64,000 nucleotides of DNA from Hermodice carunculata (Eukaryota; Annelida; Polychaeta; Eunicida; Amphinomidae), in assembly GCA_964020975.1 (NCBI GenBank), contig CAXHWN010002574.1, positions 768,501 to 832,500 on the forward strand. The letters run 5' to 3'. Shown in pieces: positions 1 to 10,380 of the stretch (position 1 is the stretch's first letter; each line of letters opens with the position of its first letter). A program made the position numbers and the translations under genes. The notes under the pieces were generated by a model. The model was not told the origin of the DNA and did no database searches. It was given only the letters and a program-made list of their open reading frames with translations.

Positions 1-514
1 TTTGCCAGGCAGGGAAGGAACACCTGAGCTGCTGGGTGCAATGGTGGCTTCACGGTGGCAGCGTGTGTATGCCGCCATAGTGCTTCGGCCGGACCGAGTG
101 GTATGCATTCTTGCATCATGTGTCGCGTGACCCGGGCGGGCCATGCCGTGTAACGCCGGGAGGGGGATATTATGGTCGGGCCAGCATCTCCCTTTCAGTC
201 ACCACCCATGGTCATTGCATATGGGTGTGTAAACATGTGCGTAAGCTTGTTTGCATGCATCTGTGTACACATATTGTTCAATTGTTGTATCACAATTCTA
301 AGTCTGTAGTATTTGCAGTCAAATTTATATCATGCACGGTCATCTCATAGTCATATTATCATGATTTGTATTGTCCTGTGAGTCTTGTACATATTATTGT
401 GCGTCTCCGTGTCTGGAGAACCCCTAGATTAGACAATGTTTTGCACTATTGGGCAATCCAGTATGAAAAAATACGTTTAAACTAAAACTAAAATATACCT
501 CCTGGGGATATACA

Positions 515-518
<4 letters not shown>
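1..518. other. Left edge, no gene recognised
   Basis: The first 200 bases are clearly richer in G, C and CpG than the rest of the window, then the sequence falls to ordinary AT-rich DNA. Short open frames exist but have no recognisable family and no convincing splice signals. The left edge may be the end of a feature that lies outside the window. Confidence 0.4.

Positions 519-546
<28 letters not shown>
519..546. repeat. (TG)14 microsatellite
   Basis: Fourteen uninterrupted TG units. A minus-strand frame through it is a low-complexity artefact. Confidence 0.95.
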
Positions 547-902
547 ATAGTGTGGGTTTGCAACACCCTACAATTGGGGACACCTTTCTGTTCTTTCCAA
601 ACTAACTGGGGCCATTTTTCAACCGAGGACGTCCCCACTTCTCTACTACTATTCTGCATATGAAAGAAGTCACACATATCTGTTATTTAAACAGCATGTT
701 AAAATGGCCCCACTTAGATAATGAGGATCGCCCCTGTCGTGCGGAAAAGAACATTGGTTTGTGTCTTTGGTTGGAAAGTAATGAACTGGAAGTCCCCAGG
801 TAAAGTGTGTGTCCCCAGTTGTAGTCTGTGTCCCCACTTGACGATGTTCCTAGTTATGACTTATGGGGTGAAAAACGATGTATCCCCACTATTGACACGC
901 TA

Positions 903-905
<3 letters not shown>

Positions 906-969
<64 letters not shown>

Positions 970-986
970 GTGTGTGTGTGTGTGTG
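906..986. repeat. (GT)40 microsatellite
   Basis: About forty GT units, broken once by a C near 965. The Val-Cys and His-Thr frames through it on both strands are artefacts of the repeat. Confidence 0.97.
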
Positions 987-1152
987 AATGTGAGGCATCT
1001 GCTGCTCATACTTTTTGGGTTTAAGAGAGAAGCAAATGTTGGTTTCAATGAAATGAAAAAGCGAGTTACGATCCTCATCGTACTCATTACATCTACCAAA
1101 TGGGAAAAAATATATAACTGTACATGTACATGTACGTACAAACTGTATAATA

Positions 1153-1602
1153 TCATACAGGTATAAATATGTTGTCAACTTCATCTTGGCGCAGCTGGGT
1201 TCTGAGGCCAAACGGACATGCATTGTTGCTCGGGGGCAACCCATGCCCGCACCTGCACCCGCCCTCCTGTGCACCCTCATTATCCCACGGACTGAATCTG
1301 TAATTACCCACGGGTTGCTCGGGGGCAATTGCTGGCCGTGCTCGCAAATTGCTCGTGGGTTGATCGCAGGCAGAGGTTAAGTTACTTTTAGTCGCTACTG
1401 TATGTCTGTATGTGTATGTATGTGTAACCTTTTCAAAACACTCAGTGCAAAATTGTCTGGACACATGCTGCTTAGCTGTGAAACCGAGTTTCTTCCCCAC
1501 TGTATAAGACGAAAAGTCAAATGCCATGAACACCTCCATAAATAAATTCACGAACTGAACATCGTTATCCGGTTTTCTTCTCGCCATGCTCGTTGCTACC
1601 AC
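1153..1602 (-). CDS. Unidentified open reading frame, 149 codons
   Basis: I do not recognise this protein. The frame starts with two methionines. The second one (MARRKPDNDV) has A at -3 and G at +4, a good eukaryotic initiation context. About the first 55 residues are of mixed, protein-like composition, with CTEC near their end. After that the frame runs through a Tyr/Thr-rich stretch encoded by TATG-type simple sequence and then a GC-rich block, so only the N-terminal part looks like possible coding sequence. A weak splice donor (AAG/GTTACA) sits at the end of the protein-like part. It could be a first coding exon, a fragment of an unknown mobile element, or chance. Confidence 0.2.
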   Translation of the reverse strand: MVATSMARRKPDNDVQFVNLFMEVFMAFDFSSYTVGKKLGFTAKQHVSRQFCTECFEKVTHTYTYRHTVATKSNLTSACDQPTSNLRARPAIAPEQPVGNYRFSPWDNEGAQEGGCRCGHGLPPSNNACPFGLRTQLRQDEVDNIFIPV

Positions 1603-2254
1603 TGAGTCCCGCTAAAATATGAAAACAATGTTAATTCTTCCAGCTGGTACTATAATGGTAGATTTCAAGGCCTGCAAAAGCAAGACTGCGCCGATTTCTA
1701 TCCTGCTCGCCGATTAAATTTTGACCAAAAAAGACTTTAGTGTCTAGTGATATTATCGAAGAAAATAGGAACTTGGAATTGTGGACTCGACTATCGTCCA
1801 AACATAATCATTTAGTGTCATGATGGGCTCAAAAAACGGAAGCTATCATAAGCGCAGTTGAGCTCATACTGGTTGTATACGAGACCTCAATGGTTGGAAC
1901 GATACAGCTTATTATCCTTCCCAAAAGTAGCTTGCCTTCTTTTGGAACAGAGATTGCATCGGCATAATCATTGATCAGTCGTCTTTAAAATGGTAACACT
2001 GTGCTCATAAAAGCATATTTGCATGATCTTTTGTTTTCTTTTTTTTGTATTATTTGCCTTTTTTTATCCCTTTTTTTTCATATCTTCAAGAGATGTTCTT
2101 AAGGTACGTGGATCAATAGCTCTGATACTGTTCAAAACCAACTCCACAAACCCATATATTTTGATTTCTTGAAGATGATATTTATCCTTTTTGTTTGTCT
2201 TTGGTTGACCTTTGTGATTTTCCACTTCTTTCAGATTGCTAAATTGATATACTT
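1603..2254. other. Intergenic, nothing recognised
   Basis: AT-rich DNA with short T runs around 2030-2080. No gene or repeat was recognised. Confidence 0.5.
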
Positions 2255-3904
2255 TGTACCTAATTTGGACATATATACTTCATCACATGGTCTACTCAAT
2301 GCTTTTAAAAACTTTTGTAATATGTTTGACATTCACCAACTGATTGTGGACCCTACTAGGGTCACATCTTCAAATGTAAGAGCACTGGGCTGGACAATAT
2401 TCCTGCTAAATTTTTGAAGGGGAGTAAACCAATTATTACTTTACCCCTTTCACACATCGTCAATCTGTCCCTTTCAACGGGCTCTGTACCGAGTGAACTG
2501 AAGTCAGCTACGTTTATTCCCTTACACAAGAAACATAGTCGCAAGGACCCAGGTAATTATAGGCCTGTTTAAATATTGTGTATCTTCTAAAAAATTCTGG
2601 AAAATATTGTTTATTCTCAACTAGAGACATATTTGTCCAAGTCCAATATTCTGTATGATTTTCAGTCTGGTGCAACTATTCAACAGAATCCTGTCTTATT
2701 CATTTGACAGATTATGAAAGAATGAATATGGACAAAGGCCTTTACATAGGGATGGTCCTGCTTGACCCCAGAAAGCTTTCGACACTGTTAACCATGGTTT
2801 ACTGTGTCGAAAGCTTAAATCTATGGGCCTGGACTCTGCATCAGTCGCTGTTAACCATGGTTTACTGTGTCGAAAGCTTAAATCTATGGGCCTGGACTCT
2901 GCATCAGTCGCTTGGTTTCATTCCTATTTATCTGATCCCTCACAGGTTGTTTATTACAAAGGTGCTACTTCTAAAGTCAATACAGTCACTTGTGGCATGC
3001 CACAAGGTTCCTTACTCGGGCCACTGTTATTCTTAATATATGTGAAATACATGCCCAGGACTGTCAACTGCAAACTTCGTCATGGAGATGACTCAGCCTA
3101 ACTGGTCTCTGCCTAATCCATTCACGAAATAGAATCTACTCTTTCTTCTGAACTTCACTCCCTTAACCAATTGTTGATCGATAACAAGCTATCCTTTGAT
3201 TTGGGCACAACGGAATCAATTTTGTTCGGCACAAAACCTAAAATTAAGAAAAATCCGTGTCTTAAAATCACATACGATAATCAAGAAATGAAATCATCCT
3301 ATAAGGTCAAATATCTGGGAGTGATACTGGACCAGAAAGTTTCTGGAGAACTTCATGCAAAATCAGTTTTGAAGAAAATCCCCCTTTACTCAAATTTTTG
3401 TATAGTCAACGATTGAGGCTGAGCACAAGAACAAGGAAACTTCTGTGCTCAGCGCTAATCCAACCTCGCTTTGACTATCCGTGTGCGGCTTGGCACAGCA
3501 CTGTGATCTTGAAAACAAAACAGAAATTCTAGGTTTGTCAAAACAAAATGGTTAGTTTTATTAACAAATGGCAGGCAAGAACCCATATTGGTGCTAAACA
3601 AATTTCCGATCTAGGACGGCTGGATGTTTCCAGCAGAATTGAACAAAATAAACTGACACACATGTTTGAAATAGTAAGGGGACCTGGTCAGATCATAGGA
3701 AAGAAAATATGGTCCACACCAGTGAAGTTCACAACCATTTTACTCGCTCAAGCGTGGATTCCCTGGTTGTTCCCGGGGGTTGGGGGACCTGGACTGAAAT
3801 TGTTACTATACTCTTCTATCAAACTGTGGAACCAGTTGCCTTCAGAAATTAAATACAAGGACTCGATCTTAACTTTAAACCTGCAGTTAAGAACATCTAA
3901 CTAA
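2255..3904 (+). mobile_element. Decayed CR1/Jockey-group LINE, internally deleted
   Basis: The left end (about 2255-2370) encodes the late part of an apurinic-type endonuclease: 'LLNAFKNFCNMF' and 'QLIVDPTRVTSS' match the conserved '...LTQLI..PTRVT' region of CR1/Jockey LINEs. It passes directly into the start of the reverse transcriptase ('NIPAKFLKGS', 'VPSELKSATFIPLHKK', 'PGNYRPV'), so the end of the endonuclease and the linker are missing. Reverse-transcriptase blocks follow in order: the AFDTV region near 2770, 'GMPQGSLLGPLLFLIY' near 2995-3045, a degraded catalytic box ('HGDDSA') near 3085, 'KYLGVILDQ' near 3310, and a C-terminal 'SSIKLWNQLPSEIK' ending in a stop at about 3904. At least five stops or frameshifts break the frame. 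The family call rests on motif recognition; the exact clade is open. Confidence 0.85.
2785..2912 (+). repeat. 63-bp tandem duplication inside the LINE
   Basis: The 63 bases from 2785 to 2847 are repeated exactly at 2848-2910, with two further matching bases. The unit is 21 codons, so frame is kept. It duplicates the reverse-transcriptase segment just after the motif-A aspartate region. Confidence 0.95.
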
Positions 3905-4468
3905 TATCACGCTATCCAGATAATACAATAAGTTTTAATTAATTCATATTCAAATATATTAAAATAAGCATATCTGTAATATTCATAGTTTGTTGGTTCA
4001 TTCAAACTCACTTTTCCGAGCCACCCAGTCTTGGGACTGCCAGGTACCACAATGGAAATAAGCCTTAACGACTTTATTGTGTATATATCCCAGGTAGTCA
4101 TCATTTCATTAAAGCTTGGATGATTCACCTGTTGTTTGTTTTACTCTAAGCTCCTTTCCTAAGATATTTTACTTTTTTTGATTTTACTCTGTGTATTTAT
4201 ATTTTATGATTACCTGAATGAAAAAAATCATATAAAATCAAAGCACAAGCTGTTGTTACAAACAGGGTTCTTATATTTGAATAATCTTCTCCGTAATCTT
4301 TTACCACTTTTGCCAAAAGTATTTTTTTTGAGCTATCTGTCTCCGAAAAACCGATTTAGTGACAAAGAGTGGATGCATAAGTAGATAATGGTATCCACAT
4401 ATTGTCACAATATCGCAGTTCCGTGGTTCCGACCATAATTGCCAATTTCCAATTTGTATTTGAACTGC

Positions 4469-4510
4469 ACACACACAAACACACACGCATATATATATAT
4501 GTATATAGGT
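4469..4510. repeat. (CA)n(TA)n microsatellite
   Basis: Short imperfect CA repeats pass into TA repeats. Confidence 0.85.
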
Positions 4511-5964
4511 ATGTATATACTTTTGAAGATATGCAAAAGAAATGCAACCACTATTATTCACAATTCAGCTGACATCGAGCAGCCTATAACATTTGTTTGG
4601 AATTTGGATTGGCATCTCAGCCTATCGTGCTTTCCAGTCTTTTCACGATATAAAAGCTATATATTACATATTTGGCATTAGATATTTATGCCTTTACCAT
4701 GCAGGGCATATGTCAGTCAATACGGCTACATTTATAGGTAATTTGAAGCTGCTGGGTATTACAATGTCCGATAAAAAAAACTGCAGATTTCGGTCTTAAA
4801 GAAAGGTAAAGAAAGAAAAAGAAAGGAAAAAAGTTTAGAAAAACACACAATATTAGTGTTGTGGATTGCCCAGTATTCAAGTCGTGACTATATCTACCAG
4901 GTTTTACGAAATGTACACAATAATGTTAATAGACTGTAATGTCTGCCTCTATTACATCTTCTTTTCTATTTCTTGACTAAATGAAAATAAAGGGTATGCC
5001 TGCATGAGCGACATTAAAAGCTATATGATGTATATTGTTTTATCTTAAATTGATTGATGATATAGAGAAATTAAAAGTGCATTATAGTTAGAAAGTAAAC
5101 CAAGTGATGATTTTATACATTTCATTTTTTACGTCAAGCTGAATTTATACTGCTTCATGTTATCTGCACAGTAGCTAGGGGAGAGCAACAGTCGACAGTG
5201 CTGAGGGCCGAAGGGGTATGCCATTTCCCATCTGGCATTCTGCCCTGCTGTTCATGAATTTCAAGTGACTTTGGCGGCATCCAGTCTCTGCACCATCAGC
5301 AGCTGCCCTCTACCACCGAGAGTGGCCGTGAATATTTATGTGGTCGTTTGCCACCGGAAGTATTTACAAATCACTGTCTGAATAGGTTCAGGCTTAGCGC
5401 AGACTTTGTACGTGTAGGTTAATTCATCAACCTATCGCCACGTTGCACTTACCGTTATCACGTGGGCTAGATTTTTATAACATTTTTGAGACTACCCCAT
5501 TGTGAATAAGCTACACATTGATAAAAGTAGCGAAATTTTTCACCTGAATCAATAATTTTTCAACAGAAACTCGGCCTTTTTTATTGTAATTAGATTTTTC
5601 TATGCATTATTTCAACGTGTGGTGCAAGCTTATGATTACCCTCATACCGGAGTTGGTCTTTTGATTTTTATATTATTTTCATAGTGTGACTCAATTCATG
5701 CATGACTCAATTCAATACAACAAACATTTATATAAGCATTCATAGTCTTTTTCCTGTTTTACTTTTCCCTCAGGTAAACCATACGCAACCTGAATTCTTC
5801 AACCATCGACAATCCTCAAATGTTACTACTACCCTCTGACGACACTTATGTGTCTTCCTGACTGCCCTTGGTTGCTTGACATTTCTGTTTCTATTGTCTT
5901 CAAAATGTCATCATCTATGCTCATGATTCCCTTTGAAAGCTGCCCACACATCTTCACAATTTAC

Positions 5965-5984
5965 AAAAAAAAAAAAAAAACCAA

Positions 5985-6015
<31 letters not shown>
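5965..6015. repeat. Poly(A)-rich tract
   Basis: Sixteen A, a short ACAC stretch, then about 21 A. It may be the tail of an unrecognised plus-strand retrotransposed sequence, but no body was recognised upstream. Confidence 0.8.
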
Positions 6016-7329
6016 TGAGTACATGTCTAATCTGCGTATTCGTAACAATATTCCCGTATTGGACGCTTGAAAAATAAAGCATATCCACATATGCCCACTT
6101 CATAAGAAAACTGATTTTGGCTATTGGAACTGGATAATATTTGGAACAGGTGGTTTGGTCTCTCCTAGCGTAGGAGTAAATGTCTTAATGCTCTTGCTTG
6201 GGACAAAACTGAAACATTCGCAAAGAGAACGGAAAAGCCAGATTTATCGCGTGTCGTAGGATAATAAAAATTCTAAAGATGGCAAGGAAGCTGCCCTGAC
6301 ACAATTGCTCATTTTCCTGGCCACGATCTTTACCTTTTTCCACCACCTTACAACATATCCCCGACTACCTTACAGCATATCCCTCTTTATGTCCCACCCA
6401 TTGCCTTATACTGGCTAGTCCTATAATAACTTACACATGATGGTCGGTGTTTTTTTTTTTTAAATAACTAAATTTCTATACGAGACTAATAATGCAATCA
6501 ACTGTTTCCTTTATATTTTAGCTGGTTATTCCTTTAGAAATTACACACAGAAGTTGTTCTGATGCACACCTGTATCTGGCTGTCCACTGTCCTGTCAGCA
6601 GACAGAAACAAATGAAATGTCCATGACAACAACCCATAATGATCCTGCAAACGGAAAGGGAACAGCACCGATTTTGTAAATGCAAAAACGTCACATTGTA
6701 TAGAAAGGTAATCCAGAATGCACATTCTAAAAACATAATCAAGCAGATGTAAGATACAGAAATATTTTAATATATGTCAGGAAGATAACCATGTGACAAA
6801 TCCAAGCTTTACGTCCATATTTTTCAATTACACATTTGTCATTCCTCATACCTACACTTGGGAAACAGTTATTCAAAGCAAATAAGTGTCAGCAACACCT
6901 AGATATCCTTGACCTTACATTCTTTTATAAAGAAAATCTCCTTCATGACAATGCTAATAGGACACAGTGGAAAAGCCTTATTATTGGCCAAAAAGGAAAT
7001 CGGGCATTAGTTTAGCTTTAATAGAATATTTTGATATACCATTATTTGTGTATGTCCATATGGGTGGCCTTGGTTAGATATTGACCTGAGATGAGAGCCT
7101 GATTCACAAAACACGTTGATTACAAACCAGCAGGGCAATGACCCTCAAGCCACAAAGGTAGTTGAACCTCGATTCCACGCAGAAATCAAATACTTTTGTC
7201 ATTCATATTGTCCCCAAGAAGTTCGTTCACATTTTGACACGATGTGGAGAAATATATGAATCCTATTGTATAGCTAAACTGACCAATTATTGTGCCCTTG
7301 TAAATTGTACTGTAATTGTTCTACTATGC

Positions 7330-7433
7330 GTTGTAGAGTAGTTAGTCCTCAATGGCGGAGAGTCGCACCACCCACTGACATTTGGTTCTCCACTAAGTAT
7401 AGCCGAGACACCCAATAATCGCTTCTCTACAAC
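7330..7433. mobile_element. Possible MITE inside repeat copy 1
   Basis: The arms GTTGTAGAG (7330-7338) and CTCTACAAC (7425-7433) form a perfect 9-bp inverted repeat, and the similarity extends to 11 of 12 bases. The pair lies in the segment that is absent from copy 2 at 8.7-9.1 kb, as expected of a small inserted element. No clear target-site duplication was found. Confidence 0.35.
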
Positions 7434-7553
7434 ATCAAGCTCAGACACTCAATTTAGTAGAAATGTACTCTCGATAGTGTGTACCTGGAACACACTGGGT
7501 GCCCTGCATTCGGCGCCTATACCTCCCGTGCCTACATGCTACACTACCACAGA

Positions 7554-7577
7554 CCCCCCCCCCCGCCACCAGCACCA

Positions 7578-7668
<91 letters not shown>

Positions 7669-7674
7669 CGACGA
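7554..7674. repeat. Poly(C) and (ATG)30 microsatellite
   Basis: A run of 11 C is followed, after a short GC-rich spacer, by about 30 ATG units from 7578, which degrade to ACG at the right end. Poly-Asp, poly-Met and poly-Ser frames through it are artefacts. Confidence 0.97.
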
Positions 7675-8084
7675 TAAACAGAGTACTTTGGTGGGGGCCA
7701 CGAGGAACATCTTTCTCTGCACTGGGAACATAGGCCTTACTATGTGGCTTTGGGTTCTACTTTACATCGCCGTGTTCACCATAACCTGGACAAGCTTGCA
7801 TGATAATCTACACTAAACTTTCCTGAGTGCTGGACTTTGACCAAGCCTTGTTTCTATTCATATGTGAGCAAAATTTATGTATAGTTCAGAAATCAGCAAA
7901 AGCTGAAAGCTGACCAATGCTTGACAAGCCCATAAACATAAGCATTGCCAGAAGAAGCAATACATTAATCATTGAATGTCTAAGGGTGATAAGATGTCAT
8001 TTTGACAATATAAAGTAATGACGCTCATGAAACATAGAAGCTAATAACATTTTCCGACAATGCCATACAAAGTGCACCAAAACT

Positions 8085-8330
8085 CAGAGCAAACAAGAGC
8101 CATCCACGATCACCCATCAAACCAGCAATATCGAAATTAGTCTATGATAGACATATCAACAACATTATTATTATTTTTATATCATTGTGTGAACATGAGA
8201 TGCAAAAATCAGAGCAAACAAGAGCCATCCACCATCGGGGTCTGTCACCCATGAAACTAGCAATATCGAAATCAGTCCATGATAGACATACCAACAACTA
8301 TGTTATCATTTTCATGTCAGTGTGCGAATG
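8085..8330. repeat. 125-bp tandem duplication
   Basis: The block beginning CAGAGCAAACAAGAGCCATC at 8085 begins again at 8210, and the two copies stay aligned through 'gcaatatcgaaa' and 'tgatagacata.caacaac'. A few substitutions and small indels separate them. The right flank (8325-8430) is related to 44230-44340. Confidence 0.85.
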
Positions 8331-8689
8331 TGAAATGCAGTATGAAGGAACGCATCTCTCTCTCCTGACTCTGGCGGCTACCAACGAAAGTTAGTAGTAA
8401 TTAAAATCAATTTAATGCTATAACACTCTAAAAATAATATATACGGAACATCGTACACACATTGTATAAAACAACAGCTACAATTGTTTGGTTTGCATAT
8501 TAGTTTATCGTTTCTATAAGACGTTAAATCCAACTAATATGCCCATAATAAATTTCGATTTTTGCCCAGGGGCTTAAAAATCCTTTAATTGCATTCTTGC
8601 ATGTCCTGGTTTATCAAGTTTTTGAAATAGAAATAAATGGTGAGAATTAAAGTTGTCAAAATCGGTGCATACTCTAGCACAAGTCGTAT

Positions 8690-9150
8690 TAGCGGACAAA
8701 AAAGGAATTGGTGATTGGCTTAGCGTTGATGGAATTAGTCAATGTGTCATTATTTTTTAATGCTCATAAGGGCTACATCTGTGATGTGTTGACATGAGAT
8801 AAGAGCCTGAGTCAGATAACATGGTAAAGCCACAGGGCTGTAACCCATGAGTTTTAAATGTAGCTGAGCCTCGATTGTGTGTAACAATCAAATGACACTT
8901 GCTGGGTGGTCTATCTTTGGCAGTTGCACGTGCTGTGACTACATGCAGCACTACTACAAACCAGTAGTAGTAATAATAATAATAATAATAATCCATAACA
9001 GTAGATTAGTAAGGAAGTTGTTTCTCTGTGCTCTCAAATGGACGCATTACCTGGCATTGGGTCTAATTTACCATCGTCGTTTTCACTACAACCTCGACTA
9101 ACTTGCTTGACAGTGTTCACTAGACCCTGCAGAGTGCCTGACTTTTGAAA
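8690..9150. repeat. Dispersed repeat family A, copy 2, with internal (TAA)n
   Basis: Diverged partner of 6970-7850, without the extra central segment. Its trinucleotide tract (TAG/TAA, 8964-8992) sits at the same place as the (ATG)n of copy 1. Confidence 0.7.
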
Positions 9151-9265
9151 TTGTACTGTTCTCAGGTAGACGAGGTAGTTGTTATCTTGCTTTTCTTATA
9201 TGACCAACCCAGTAACATTTTTAAAAACAATTTTTGTACCTCAAACTTCAACCTAAACAAAATTA

Positions 9266-9373
<108 letters not shown>

Positions 9374-9599
9374 ACGCCATCGCCACATTATCACAATGTA
9401 ATAGCGCTGGTAAGCAACATTGTCATTCATCAAACCAAACTAAGAAGGTTCATGATTGAAAGGAGACGATCACCCTATGACCTTAAATGAGGTATGGGAT
9501 CTAAATAATGCACGTTCTTTCGAACGATTGGTAGGCACGCCGCGGGAATACAAACTGAATATGGATCGAAATGATTCAGTCAAAATCAATACTGTGAAC

Positions 9600-10380
9600 T
9601 AGTGTACAAGTTATTTATCCGATTGGACTCAATTTGTACGTTATTGATATTTTTCAAAATTTTACAAATAAGTTGTCAGTAATGACTGATTAAACAAACA
9701 ATATGATGTTTTGATCTTGTAACAATAAGATTTTTTATTCTTTTACAAGTGATATAAACAACAAAAATTATTTAAAGTTGAAAGTTTTAAAACCTACGGA
9801 GTTATGTTTGATAAGAACCTGAACTGAAAAGAACATATTTTCTGTATTTCAAAACAAAGGTATGATAACTGGGATCTTAAAGATCACACATACACTCAAT
9901 GTTAACATAGAAACGCAATTTTATTCTGATTTAGTCTGTCCATATTTGATTTACTGTCATTCCTAATTGGCTATCACATATCCAATTATAATAGGTAACA
10001 TTCAACTGATCAAAATATTTTACGTATCATCACATTTCCAAATTTTAGTCCACATGCTGCCCCTCTTCTTTACAAAGGTTAATATCCGGAAATTTCGAGG
10101 TCTAGACATGTTTTCTACAGGTTTGTAAAAGTGAAATTTATCTTGCCCCTCATGTGTATGGAGCTTTTTTCATGGAAGTTACAATGTTCACAATTATAAT
10201 AACATAATAACAAACCAAAGACCTTTGTGTACCGTTTCAAAACTAATGAAGGAAGGTTTTTAAAAACATCTCATGGACCACATATATGGAAATCAGTGCC
10301 TAGTTTTGTTCTTAAATTATCCTCAAAATATTTGTTCAAAAGAAGTCTTAAACTGTTCAACATGGCCAACCAGTAAATGA
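9600..10380 (+). mobile_element. Decayed LINE, C-terminal part
   Basis: In broken frames the sequence encodes the end of a CR1/Jockey-type reverse transcriptase polyprotein: a 'GVMFDKNLN.KEHI' block near 9805, 'LVCPYLIYCHS' near 9930, 'LPLFFTKVNIRKFRGLDMF' near 10050-10110, 'NVHNYN' near 10185, and 'SHGPHIWKSVPSFVLKL' near 10270-10320. This order is the usual one after the reverse-transcriptase core. The endonuclease and catalytic core are absent, as in a 5'-truncated insertion. At least six frame breaks are needed, so it is old. Confidence 0.7.

Larger units (their letters stand above)
3905..6969. other. Intergenic, simple repeats, no gene
   Basis: Mostly AT-rich sequence without recognisable genes. 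A (CA)n(TA)n tract lies at 4469-4510. Positions 5160-5470 are richer in G and C than their surroundings and hold a CAGCAGCTG E-box-like site; this block could be an exon or a conserved element, but nothing else supports that. A polypurine A-run lies at 5965-6015. Confidence 0.5.
6970..7850. repeat. Dispersed repeat family A, copy 1, with internal (ATG)n
   Basis: This stretch matches 8690-9150 in order along its length. Shared landmarks are 'gagcctga.tca' near 7095 and 8800, 'aacctcgatt/gagcctcgatt' near 7165 and 8865, a CTACATGC-CACTAC block just before the microsatellite, 'tttctctg' just after it, and 'cctgagtgc/cagagtgcctg' near the end. Copy 1 carries an extra roughly 250 bp in its middle that copy 2 lacks. 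No coding potential is visible. The family is not recognised by name. Confidence 0.7.

Noticed and set aside
7441-7816. Long poly-Ser, poly-Asp and poly-Met frames
   Set aside because: They are translations of the (ATG)n microsatellite in different frames.
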